A stretch of DNA of 64,000 bases from Alopecurus myosuroides (Eukaryota; Streptophyta; Magnoliopsida; Poales; Poaceae): positions 325,940,941-326,004,940 of the forward strand of contig CM054057.1 of assembly GCA_028641055.1 (NCBI GenBank), given 5' to 3'. Under the pieces are notes generated by a model. It saw nothing but the letters and a program-made list of their open reading frames with translations, was not told the origin of the DNA and did not search any database. Numbering within the stretch: the stretch's first letter is position 1; each line of letters opens with the position of its first letter. Below are positions 36,715-47,808 of the stretch, one piece after another. The position numbers and the translations under genes were made by a program.

Positions 36715-37186
36715 TGTCGCAGAATTATCACGGCAGACGTTACCAGGGGTAACTTTGTATGGGGCGAATCGAATCTGGTGTTTGGGAGAGGGTTTAGCCC
36801 AGGGGAAATCATATCAACTGGTGATCTGGAAGTTCGGGCTACAATGTCGCCGAGACTCCGATCTAGGGTTACAAGCTCTCGAATACCTGGAATACTCGCA
36901 TACCTCTATTTCTCTCAATCTCAAAAGGCTCTGGTTTCTCTGTCCCAGGAGCCGGTTTATATATCACCCTCTCCCTGGCTTTCCATACAAGGTACATCCG
37001 GAATCCTACCCGGAAACCACACATAACCCTAAGTTGCCTAACGTGACCCCCAAGGCACGAATTACTAGATCCACGCTCCCTTTTAGGCCTCCCGGAACCC
37101 CCTTTCTCTTGGGCCGGGTCTCGTGCGATGTCCTCCTGGCCGGGTCTCGCACATGCGTGAGCCTACCGGGTTATCATCCCCCAACA
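36715..37186 (-). repeat. 3' LTR of element G (left copy)
   Basis: This LTR runs from TGTTGGGGGATGATAACCC (minus strand, 37186) to the CGACA end at 36715 and pairs with 56516-56988. The likely polypurine tract TCTGGGGACTAC sits directly upstream on the minus strand (37187-37198). Confidence 0.92.
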
Positions 37187-37560
37187 GTAGTCCCCAGAAT
37201 AGCTTGGGAACCTTGGGATCAACCATGAAGCGCACGCTATTCCCTGCAAAATAATAAACATTCATATTCAAATCATGACGGGTTAGGTTGCTTTAATTAT
37301 AGCTAGGCGTGCTCTTTTGGCGGTCCATGTAATAACCCAGTTTTCACTCGAGCCGGGTATCATTCCCAGAGTTAACACTTCAGGGACACGCTTTATAAAC
37401 CGGCTTCCATTTCTCCACCAGCTAGTCCGGGTAACCATTTTCCCAAGTCCGACTCTCTCGGCGAGCTTGAGTAACCCGGGCATCTCGTGATAACTGCAAA
37501 GATCCTTATCCCCATTTTTACGGGCCGGATCATATTTTCCCGAAAATTACTCAACTTACC
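37187..37560. other. Region between G 3' LTR and antisense-gene promoter
   Basis: This non-coding stretch holds the polypurine tract at its left end and scattered CCGG-containing motifs. No gene was seen. Confidence 0.6.
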
Positions 37561-37564
37561 ACTT

Positions 37565-37594
37565 AAACCCTAGGGTTTCCCTGCGCCTATAAAT
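37565..37594 (+). promoter_or_regulatory. Promoter of the antisense gene: palindromic telobox and TATA box
   Basis: AAACCCTAGGGTTT (37565-37578) is a perfect 14-bp palindrome built of two teloboxes. It is followed by TATAAAT at 37588-37594 in a GC-rich context. It lies about 680 bp upstream of the antisense-gene ATG, with a GC-rich leader and an apparent leader intron between them. Confidence 0.55.
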
Positions 37595-37760
37595 TGGCCC
37601 CGGGGGGCTAACCCTAAAAATCCCCAAACGGCTCATTTCCACTTCGTCTTCCTCCTCCTGGTCATCTTCTGCGCTCACGAGCCCAAAGCCGAGCCCTAGC
37701 TGCCGGAGCCGCGCTAGCGCCGCCGAGCTCGACTGCCAGCCGCCGCCTGGCGCCGCCGTT

Positions 37761-37850
37761 TCGCGCCTCCGCGTCCGTACCATCACGCCCGGCAGATTCC
37801 GCATCTCGCGCCTCCGCGTCCGTACCATCACGCCCGCCAGATTCCGCATC
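37761..37850 (+). repeat. 45-bp tandem duplication in the antisense-gene leader
   Basis: Two adjacent copies start at 37761 and 37806 (TCGCGCCTCCGCGTCCGTAC...). They differ at about one base (CGGCAG versus CGCCAG). The duplication lies in the untranslated leader. Confidence 0.85.
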
Positions 37851-37969
37851 GGAGAGCCGCCGCGCCATTAGAGCCCAAGGAGCAGCTCGAGCTTAAGATT
37901 CCAGGCCGCGCACACACGCCGTCACCGGGCTGCCGCCGCCGCGCAAGCCAAGCTCTTCCTCTATCTCTG

Positions 37970-38258
37970 GTAAGCCCCAACGGATCTAGATCTGGGTTTT
38001 GCCCTTTCAAATCTTTCATAGGTGTTCATTGTAAATCTTGTCTACACTCCTTCGCCATCGCTCTACTAACTAGATGCATTTTTACGAACCCTAATTTCAT
38101 ATTCATTCGTAGTCAACCTTACCTAGGTCCACTTCCATAGTCCTTAGCTTCGTATTCCTCGCGTGCATCTAGCCCTTATCCATTTTTCATTGCTGCATCA
38201 CTAGATGCGTTTTCCTGAATTTTTGGATCCATACTTACTTGCACTCAATTTTATCTAG
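37970..38258 (+). other. Probable leader intron of the antisense gene
   Basis: GTAAGC at 37970 follows CTATCTCTG, and TTTTATCTAG ends at 38258, ten bases before the ATG at 38269. The stretch is T-rich compared with the GC-rich sequence on the left, and TACTTAC near 38232 could be the branch site. Confidence 0.45.
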
Positions 38259-38268
38259 ATCCATTTTC

Positions 38269-41200
38269 ATGGCGCCCAAAGCTAGCACCAAGTCCAAGGG
38301 AAAAAACCCGGCCTTGAGGCAAAAACCGAGTCAATCAATCTCGGCCAACTGGGCCAAATCCACCGTCACTAAAGCAAAACTCGAGGAGATAGCCGAGTCT
38401 GGGGTCCTACCCGCAGAGTCGGAAATCCACTAGAGGGCGCCTGGGGAGGAGACCTGGCCTTCACCCGGTCCAGGTGAGGTGGTTGTCTTCCTTGAGCACG
38501 TGATCCGGGGTTTCCGCCCCCCAGGTCACCCCTTTTTCCGCGATCTTCTTGATCATTACAAGCTCCGAGTTTTTGACATTGGTCCTAACTCGATTTTAAA
38601 CATTTGCCACTTTATCGTTCTCTGTGAAGCCTATCTTTGCATTCCTCCAAATCTTGCCTTGTTTTTGGAACTCTTTCCATGCAAGCCCTGCTGGGAGAGC
38701 ACAAACGGACCCCTCCTCGTTTGTGTGTGTGTGTGGGGGGGGGATATCCATTCAGAGACGAAAAACTCTCTCATGCCGACTCTCAGCCTTCACACACACG
38801 TGAAGCACTGGCAGAAGACATTTTTCTATTGCCAAGACACATCCACACCCGGCCAAAAGCCTTTGCCGGGTTTCTCTGTTGAAACTCTATCCCTTTCCGA
38901 TAATCTTAGCTCTTTTGCACCTGAGGCCGATAGACAGTCTATCCAACCCATCCTCCACAAACTTGCTGTTTTTGCTGCCCATGGTCTTACTGGGATAAAC
39001 TTGATCAAAACTTGGATCAGTTGCCGGATCCAACCAAATAGCACCGGCCCAAAGCTCGTATGCGAGTATTCTGGTCACCTAACCGATACTCGGAGAAATC
39101 ATACCCGGCCGCATATGTGAATAAGGCCATGAAGAACTTCTTGGCCGAGAAAGTAGATGTCATCAAAAGCATCTCCGGACTTGGCCCCTTTACGCGTTCA
39201 AACCCGGCACCTCCAGTAAGAACCGGCGATCACCCTCTATTCGGACTGATCTTTCTTATGCACACATAGTAACTTTTATCTCTGTGTTTTTCACCCAGAA
39301 AACCGACGCGTTTTGGAAGATTGTCACCCTCCCCCTTCTGAAAACTCGGAGGAGGAGGAGGAACTGACTGACAGCGATGAAGGTAATTCTGAATCATTAC
39401 TCAATAGATACTTTGTTAATTTATTAGACCAAAATTCTCCTCCTTCCGACAATGCCCCACAATCACCAGCGCTAGCTGATAAGGACGGCTCTCAATCGGA
39501 GGAGAGCGAGGCAGAGCCGGAAATTGAGGTTGGCCAGAAGAGGAACCCCAGAGGAGTTACCTTGAAGGTGTCGTACTCCTCCATGACCTCAGAGCCGTAC
39601 TCCTATGCCAATATGTGCAAACTTAACAGGTATCTAACCACTACATCATCTCTGAAGGACACGATCCCAGCCAAGCGACGGGCAACCCGGACTTCGCCGG
39701 GTGATGATCCCCTCAATCCCGGGATCCCTATGTCGCCCGTTCGACGAGCCGGTACTCCTTCAACTCATTCTGCCCACATTCCTCGAAAATATCCATCTCC
39801 AAATCATCCGTTAGCCGGACAGCTCCGAGTCTCACTTTCCAATTCTTTATCAGTGTCTTCCGGGTCCAGTAATGATCTTCCAAGCGACTTTGTCGTGAAT
39901 ACCGGTTAATTCGCATACCTTATTTGCCAATATCTTTTAATTTCCGCATTTTCCCTTTATTGCTCACTAACTCTTTGTTTTCCTTTCCTCAGAGCCAAGG
40001 TTACACTTAGTGACCAAGAGGATACCCCTGTTCACAACCCAGCGATGGAAGACCCGGAGAGCGCTACTAAGCCCCCATTTGTTGAAGAGCAAGAGCCGGA
40101 AGACACATCCATTCCCAGGACCGAGTCTCCTCCGCCCACGCATCACTCGACTGACCCCGACGTCGAGTTTCTTGGGACGCAAAGGGCATCTCCTGCTCCC
40201 AACACCCAGGCAACCAGAGTCGACCCACTGAAACAGGAGGCGACCCCACCACAGGGGTAACCAAAACCCTAGCTCTTCCAGGCGGCTCTCAGCGGCCTTG
40301 ACTTTGAAAAGGTGTTGGAGGATTACTACTCCCTGAAAGCAACTGAAAAAGATATCATCGAGTCTCTGGCAACTGAGCATCAGGTAGATTAACTAATACT
40401 ATGTACATACTCATCCTAGTCCCCAAGTTCCGGGTGAACTGTCATCAGTTTACTCGGTACTTTTGTAGCTATATAACCGTTTGTGTGCAACTTTATCCTA
40501 CTGTCGACTGATGTTTCCTTGTCTTTTTTCAGGTTTATGTGACCCGGACGGATGAGGTGTTGGTGAAAACCAACGAACTCATGCAGGTTGAGACCAAACT
40601 TCGTGAAGAGCTGGAGTCCGAGTTCAAGGAGCTTTCTAAGCAGTGCAAGAAGTAAAAGAAGTAACTCCATAACGCTGAGGGGCTTTTTAAGAAACTCTCG
40701 ACCTTTATTGCCGATACTTACATCTCCATCGTTGGTAAAGCACATCTAACCTCCTGATTATCACTCGAATTTCTCATTTTCGTAGGGTCTTTAACCGAGT
40801 CTCACCACCTTGCTTTTCTTTTTGTTCTGCAGGTCCGGGTGAAGATGCTGAGGACCAGGATGATATCGAGAAGCTGAAGACACTTAAGGCTGTTATCCGA
40901 CAATTCTCGGTGGGGACAAAATGGACCCTCGAAGCTGTGAAGTGGACCAGCACTTATGGCGGTGTATCCCAGATGCTTGAAGCATACTCGACAATCCCTG
41001 TCTGGATTGATCTTTGGAAGCGCTCGGCGTGCCGAGTTGGAGTGATACGTGGTCTTGCGTTAGCCAAAGCCTACTATCCGAAGATTGAGCCGGCAACGCT
41101 TGTGAATGGATTTCCTGAGTTTAATACTGATGGCTCGAAGTTCACGGCAAAGGACCTCAAAGTTATCAACACTCAGATTCGTCACTCGGCTAGTTTGATT

Positions 41201-41495
41201 GCTGAGAAGCTAGATGTAAACAAGCTTACCCCTTCGTACAATGCTGAAGATAAGCCGGTACCCTCTATTTTCCCTGCTCCCTTTGATATGTTGACTCGGT
41301 ACAAGGAAGAGGTTGCCAAGAAGAAAGCCGATGCCAGCTCTGCGCCAACATCATCGACTCCAGTTGTCCCTCCTCCCGCTCGTGCTGATTCCGCGGTTGA
41401 CCCGGACACAGAGGCAGGGAAAGGCTGCAGGGGAGAGCGCTGAAGACCCGGCTGCCAAGACTACCCTTGAAGACTCGGCTATGGACGCCGAGTAA
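38269..41495 (+). pseudogene. Antisense multi-exon gene of element G (gypsy-type transposon domain)
   Basis: ATG 38269 opens MAPKASTKSKGKNPALRQKP. After a TAG at 38431-38433 the frame continues into GEVVVFLEHVIRGFRPPGHP, PFFRDLLDHYKLRVFDIGP and LCEAYLCIPPNLALFLELF, a segment I recognise as the Pfam 'putative gypsy type transposon' domain. It goes on through WQKTFFYCQD and a Ser/Glu-rich region (39310-39900). It then uses several exons separated by T-rich introns ending in AG (before 39991, 40534 and 40833), including a helical segment (40534-40735) and a C-terminal part (40860-41440) with KWTLEAVKWTSTYGG. A frameshift near 41417 leads to a better tail ending in TAA at 41493. An AATAAA lies at about 41718. 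It is transcribed opposite to gag-pol; its role is unknown. Confidence 0.75.
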
Positions 41496-42685
41496 TGTTC
41501 TCGTCTTTACCAACAAACACTCATTCGGCCGATAGGCATTTGTAATATGCCTGCTACACTTGTTTATTTGATAGTGCGCCTGTGCACTTTTGATATTACT
41601 CCTTTGGCTTGTAATACGTTTAAACTTCTATGGCTTTGATGGCCCTTCTGGTCATCCATTTGGTATGCACTTTTCAACCTTATGTTTGCATATTTTTTCT
41701 TTTCTACATTTTTGCAATAAATACCGATTCTTCGGTTTTGGGATAAAGCAAAGTTTTCTTCCAAGTCCCCTAGACCCGGTTTCCGGGTCTTAGGATTTTT
41801 TTACTGGGTGAACTTTGCTTCTTAAGTCCCCAAGTCCCCAAGACTCAAATTTTTTAATTTTGAGTTCATTAGCTAGATAAATTGTTGCTTTATCAAGCCC
41901 CCAAGTCCCCAAGACTCGAACTTTGGAGTTTAGGGGTTTGTGGCTTAAGAAAACTCCATGTCTTGCTAAGTCCCCAACTATGAGGTTATTTGAAGTTATG
42001 CTTAATACACTATGAGTTTCCGGCTTTTTTCCTTTTACTCCGCATAACTTGTGGTTTAGATGACCCTTTTGACCCCCTTTGTTGTAAGCCGCCTTTCGCG
42101 TGGATACTCAATGTTGCTTATAACTCTATGAAAACAGGGTCAGGCAAGTCCCCATGGGCATCATGACTGATTGAATTTATAGGCTAGCAATCATGCCACT
42201 TTGTTGCGAGTCACATCAAGCTTCAACAAGAAAGGCCAAGAATTTTTTTGGCTCTATCGTCTGGGTTACGAGATTGCAACTGTACTTATTGCAAGTAATC
42301 AATCCTCATACCCTAGTGGCATCGTGGCCCGGTCTGAGTTTGTAACTGTGCTATTCAAGCATTCAGCCCCCAAGACCTATAAATGTACTCTAAGCAAAAA
42401 GGAAATAGAAATTTTAAACTTATTACATTGTAACCAAATATTAAAAACTTACCTGATATGAAGTGCAATCAAACATAAGGAAAACTCAGGACAGATTGAC
42501 AAAAAATGTAAGAGGCAAAAACTATCATTATTTAACCATCTCTTTATTGATATGAAACGGTTAGGTCAGCGGGCCGCCTCATTAAAAACCATCCAGTCCC
42601 CTTAGGTACCCTGGATAGGAAAAGAGTGCGTCTGAAACCTGCTGCCTGTTACATCGTGAAATACAAACTATAAACCGAGTCTATA
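41496..42685. other. Intergenic region of G between antisense gene and pol end
   Basis: This is an AT-rich stretch where the two opposite genes converge. It contains the AATAAA for the antisense gene, a perfect hairpin at 41772-41790 (AGACCCGG-TTT-CCGGGTCT) and several CCCCAAGTCCCCAAGACTC repeats (about 41820-41960). No further gene was seen. Confidence 0.6.
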
Positions 42686-44053
42686 CTAAGCATAGTAGGG
42701 ACGCAGCTGAGCCACGTTCCATGGTCTCTCACGCTCTTGCATGGATGAATGAGCTGTGTCATTCACATAATCCGACTCTTCCCTTGCATCCACCAAGTAG
42801 TATGATCCGTTATGCAAATTCCGGCTTATAACGAAGGGACCCTCCCATGGGGGAGATAACTTATGCTTTCCCTCCTTGGATTGCACCAGGCGTAGCACTA
42901 GGTCTCCTTCCTGGAAAACTCGGGTCTTGACCCGGCGGCTATGGTATCGCCTTAAGTCCTGCTGGTATATGGCAGATCTCTCCAATGCTTGCTCTCTGTG
43001 CTCCTCTAGCATATCCACATCGTCTTGCCGGGTCTTCTCGTTTTCAACTTCCACGTAGGCCGCCACTCGTGGCAAATCATGGATGATATCACTCGGAAGA
43101 ACTGCTTCTGCACCATAAACCATAAAAAATGGGGTCATTTGAGTAGATCTGTTAGGTGTGGTGTTAATTCCCCAAACCACGGAGGGTAACTCCTCAACCC
43201 ACGCTCCAGCAGCTCTGAGACACGGAACTCGGAGTCGTGGTTTTAACCCGCGAAGTAACTCTTGGTTTGCTCTTTCCACTTGGCCATTAGCTTGGGGATG
43301 GGCCACTGAGGTAACATCAAGTCGAATGCCATTGTTTCCACAAAATTTCTCCATCTCACCCAAGGACATATTGGTTCCATTGTCTGTGATTATACTATGA
43401 GGATACCCAAACCGATAGATGATTTTCTTCAAGAACTTGACAGCTGTAGCCGCTTCACAATTTATAACTGGCATAACTTCGACCCACTTGGTAAACTTAT
43501 CAATAGCCACCAAAAGATGAGTATTTTTGCAAGGAGACATGTGAAAGGGGACTACCATGTCCACACCCCAAACCGCAAATGGCCAAGTCAATGGGATTGT
43601 TCGCAGCTCCATAGCCGGCACATGTGTTTGACGAGCGTACCTTTGCCATCCATCACATCTTGCCACCAAGCGCTCCGCATCCGCTAGAGCCGTGAGCCAG
43701 AAAAAACCATGTCGATACGCCTTAGCCACAAGGGACCTCGTGGAGGCATGGTGTCCACAATCGCCTTCATGGATCTCCTTCAATATCTGACGTCCTTCTT
43801 CTGGGGTTACACAGCGTAAAAAGACACCTGTAGCACTTCCCTTGTAGAGCTCACCGTTAATGATGGAGTAACCCTTGGCCCGTCTCAGGATTGGCCGGGC
43901 TAGTACTTCCTGCGATGGTAACTCACCTCGTGATAGGAACGCCAGGAAAGGCTCAGTCCACTCCGGAATAACGCGTACTGTGGCCACAAACTCTGAATCC
44001 GGGTCTTGATGTGCTAATTCTTCTTCAGATTCGGTTTTGACAGACGTCCGCAA
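42686..44053 (-). pseudogene. Integrase region of element G
   Basis: The zinc-finger region shows GDCGHHASTRSLVAKAYRHG followed by RCDGWQRYA, where the last Cys of the HHCC set is Trp, so zinc binding is probably lost. The catalytic core is present: WGVDMVVPF (Asp), SIITDNGTNMS (Asp) and PQANGQVERANQE (Glu). The C-terminal part (RVFQEGDLVLRLVQSKEGKH, GPFVI) is the GPY/F-type module. There is no chromodomain, as expected for Tat elements. It ends at 42686 with QLRPYYA and overlaps the frame of the RNase H segment at 44014-44053, which implies a frameshift there. Confidence 0.9.
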
Positions 44054-44847
44054 TAACTCATCCAGGAAAACATTAGGCGGAACCGGCTCTCGACGCGAAC
44101 CGAGTTCGCAAGTGCGTCTGCTGCCTCATTCTTTCGCCGATCAACGTGCTCCACTTCATACCCGGAAAAAGACCCGGCTACCCTGTCCACCTCTCTGCGG
44201 TAAGCCGCCATTGTCGCATCTTTTCTGTCCCATGTACCTGAGACCTGTTGTACCAAGAGATCCGAGTCTCCATAGCATCTTATGCGCTTAATGTTCATCT
44301 CCTTTGCCACTCGTAATCCATGTAGCAGGGCCTCATACTCGCCCACATTGTTAGAGCAGTCAAAGTGAATTTGTAACACGTAACTCAACTTATCTCCTTT
44401 TGGCGACGTGAGCACCACACCAGCTCCTGACCCCTCGTATTGCTTGGAGCCATCAAAGTGCATCACCCAAGACTGTGAACTTGGCATCATTATGGGCATG
44501 CTTGTGTGAGTCCAATCATTGACAAAATCTACTAGAGCGTGGGACTTGATCGCAGACCGGGGCTCGTAGTTGATGTGATAATCCCCCATCTCGATAGCCC
44601 ACTTGGCTATTCTTCCTGTCGCATCTGAATTTCTGATGATATCCGCCATTGGTATGGAACTCACTACTGTTATGAGGTGTTCTTGAAAATATGGCTTCAA
44701 TTTCCGGCTGGCCATAAATACCCCAAAAACTAGCTTTTGCCAATGCGGGTACCGCTGCTTTGCTTCCGATAAGACCTCGCTCACATAATAAACCGGCCTT
44801 TGTACCAGGTGATCCTTTCCATCTTCCTTACGCTCAACCACAACCAC
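44014..44847 (-). pseudogene. RT connection and second RNase H of element G
   Basis: The first part (VQRPVYYVSEVLSEAKQRYP, LKPYFQEHLITVVSS) is the ordinary connection/RNase H remnant. The second part is a full second RNase H: WVMHFDGSKQYEGSGAGVVL (Asp), NNVGEYEALLHGL (Glu), CYGDSDLLVQQV (Asp) and RRKNEAADALAN (Asp). An acquired second RNase H of this type is characteristic of the Tat lineage. The frame is shifted relative to RT upstream (overlap 44781-44847) and to integrase downstream, so the polyprotein is broken twice. Confidence 0.88.
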
Positions 44848-46865
44848 TGCGCTAACTGCCCGGGGCCGGCCGCGAGATATAACAGCATGGGCTCTTTAGG
44901 ACCCGGCGCTGCTAAAATTGGTGCCTCAGATAGCTCCTTTTTTAGAGCCTCGAAGGCCTCGTCCGCCTCTTGATCCCATACAAACTTATATGTTTTCTTC
45001 AAGAGTCGGTATAAGGGTATCGCTTTTTCTCCAAGCCGAGATATGAACCGGCTCAACGCTGCCACGCACCCCGTGAGCTTTTGGACATGTTTCAACTGTT
45101 CCGGCTTTTTCAGATTCTGAATAGCTTTGATCTTTTCCGAGTTAGCTTCAATCCCTCGTTCAGAAACGATGAAACCGAGTAACTTTCCCGCAGGCACTCC
45201 AAACACGCATTTAGTCGGGTTAAGCTTCATCTGGTATCTCCTCAGATTCTTGAAGGTCTCCTTTAAGTCGTCTATGAAAGTTTCTGCTTTCCTTGTTTTA
45301 ATCACCACATCATCAACATAGGCATGAACATTGCGCCCAATTTGATCCTCAAAGCACTTATGAATACACCACTGATACGTTGCGCCAGCATTTTTCAGTC
45401 CAAAGGTCATGGTCTTATAACAAAAAGCACCAAAAGGGGTTATGCACGAAGTTTTCTCCCAATCCTCCTTTTTGAGCTTTATTTGATGATACCCGGAATA
45501 AGCATCCAAGAAACACAATAGGTCACTTCCTGCCACCGCGTCTATGATCTGGTCTATTCTTGGAAGGGAAAACGGGTCCTTTGGGCAATGCTTGTTGAGA
45601 CTCGTATAATCTATGCACATTCTCCACTTATTGTTCTTTTTCAGGACTAGAACCGGATTTGCCAACCACTCGGGGTGAAAAACTTCCATGATAAACCCGG
45701 CTGCTAGTAACCGAGCTATCTCTGCTCCTATGGCCTTTCTTCTTTCCTCATTCATCTTTCTCAGGCCTTGCTTTACTGGCCGAGACTTGGGATCGACGTG
45801 CAAGATGTGTTCAGCAAGATTAGTCGGCATACCCGGCATGTCACTAGGTGTCCAAGCAAAAACATCCTGATTGTCTCGGATAAACTCGATAAGTGCACCT
45901 TCCTCCTTATTATCCAGGCTGGACCCTATAGCAAACTGTTTGGAATCGTCGCCCTCGACAAAGGCCACCATCTTTGTGTCTTGGGCCGCTTTAAACTTAG
46001 CTCTCTCGTCTTCCGAGTTTGGTTTCTTCAGGGCTGTTCGATCTTCGGGGTCTACCTGAGACCAGTAATACCTGAGTTCTTCCTTCCTGCAAGCTTGTTC
46101 TGCCATTGCCGTGTCTCCTTCATCACATTCGGCCGCCACGACCCTATTCCCATGTATAGTGATGGTCTGCTTGGGACCCGGGATTTTCAGCTGTAAGTAA
46201 ACGTAACACGGCCTCGCCATGAATTTGGCATAAGCCGGCCTTCCGAACAGTGCATGATAGGGACTGCACAATTTCACCACCTCAAGCGTGAGCCATTCTA
46301 TTCTATAGTTATCCTTGGATTCTCCGAAAGCAAACTCTAGTGTTATCTTTACCTCAGGGCAAGCCGAGTGCCCAGGCACAATTCCATGAAAAACTGTGGA
46401 GCTTTTCTGCAGCTGAGACTCCTTGAGCCCCATGCACAAAAAGGTCTCCCAGTACAAGATGTTGATGCTACTTCCACCGTCCATCAGGACCTTTTTTAGC
46501 TCATACCCATTGACCTGTGGGGCCAACACCAAGGCCAACACACCCGGATGTTCTATCGATTTCGGGTGATCTCTTCTGCTCCATGTTATTTCTTGATCTG
46601 ACCATCTCAAATACCTCGGAACCCATGAAGAAACCGAGTTTACGGCCCTTTTAAGTATCTTTCTTTCTTTGTTGGAAGTTCCGGTAGTGTGGACGTGGTA
46701 TTGCCCTAGCTGCTTAGGGTTAGCCTGAAAACCGCCTGCACCTCCCTGGTTATTACCCGGATTGCCTCCTCCTGCGTTGCCGGCGGGGGGTGGTCCATTG
46801 CCCAGGTTTCCACCCAGACCCGGTCCTCCTCCCCGGCCTGCGCCTCGCAGGGCCTTCTGTATCTC
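44781..46865 (-). pseudogene. Protease and reverse transcriptase of element G
   Basis: It opens in frame just after the gag stop at 46868-46866 and covers the Gly/Asn-rich gag tail, a protease-like segment (VLMDGGSSINILY, Asp-Gly-Gly variant) and RT: KQGLRKMNEERRKAI, FLDAYSGYHQI, MTFGLKNAGATY and the catalytic YVDD (HAYVDDVVIKTR). The thumb and connection follow (LGFIVSERGIE, LTGCVAALSRFIS). About 690 codons stay open. It ends by frameshift into the RNase H segment. Confidence 0.9.
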
Positions 46866-47710
46866 CTAGTTTTTCCATCTCTGTAAGTCCACGCATTGCT
46901 CTAACGAGTGATTAGCCGGCTTGCCATTCCTACTATGACGCGGGCAAGGCATCCTGAAGGCTTCTATGTGGTTAGCCGGCCGTGGGGGTCCTTGATAATT
47001 GCCTCCTCCGTTGAAGTTTCCACCATTGAAATTTCCATCAGCTCTCGGTCTTGGAAGACCGGCCTCGGTATTGGCAACTAACTCGGAATTCCCCTCGTAC
47101 GGACGTTTGTGCTGGCTATTTCCATTACCACCTCCATTATTACCCGGCGATGCTCCATTGCCGGGTCTTCCATTGTTGCTGGTATTAGCTTTTCCTTTCT
47201 TATCCTCGACATCCTCTTCAGTCATGTCAGTGGAAGCGTGTTTGTTGCACGCATCCATCAACTCCCCCATAGTGATTTCTGAAACGTGCCTACTGGATTT
47301 CATGCGCATCAACTTTTGCACCAAGGGTGTGTATCTGCATGTTTTTGACATAGCTTGTATCGCGTCCTTTGGCTGAATATCAGTGGACGAGTGGAGTATT
47401 TCCATTACTCGGCGCACCCAGCTGCGAGCCGACTCTCTTTTCCTTTGGATGCATCGATCCAGGTCATCGATTGTGTATAGTTTCCTGCATGTTTGATGAA
47501 AATGCTTGACGAATGCCGTCTTCAACTCACTCCATGAATTGATGGACTTCTCAGGTAAATTGTTAAACCATAGTTTTTCTGCTCCTTCCGACATCATAAG
47601 ATACATGAATTTGGCTTGAAGCCTTTCCGAAGCGTTACGAATTGACATGGCCATCTCATAACTGCTCAACCGAGAAAAAGTAAAACGAAACGGATGGCGA
47701 CTCTCTTCCA
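46866..47710 (-). pseudogene. Gag of element G, C-terminal part
   Basis: This part carries the capsid helices of gypsy gag (LQAKFMYLMMSEGAEKLWFN, NLPEKSINSWSELKTAFVKH, RKRESARSWVRRVMEI) and a Gly/Asn-rich tail (GNFNGGNFNGGGNYQGPPRP) with a CPRH...C motif. It ends at a TAG (46868-46866); the same frame continues into the protease, so the stop is an internal lesion. Its N-terminal half lies at 54779-56502, beyond LINE H. Confidence 0.85.
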
Positions 47711-47808
47711 CCTCCCACCTTGACCTAGCTGCCGGCGATCTCCATTTTCCGGCGTCGAACTTGCTTCCCTCTCCGGACCTTTCCGTTCGCTCATCATCGT
47801 CGCGTACT

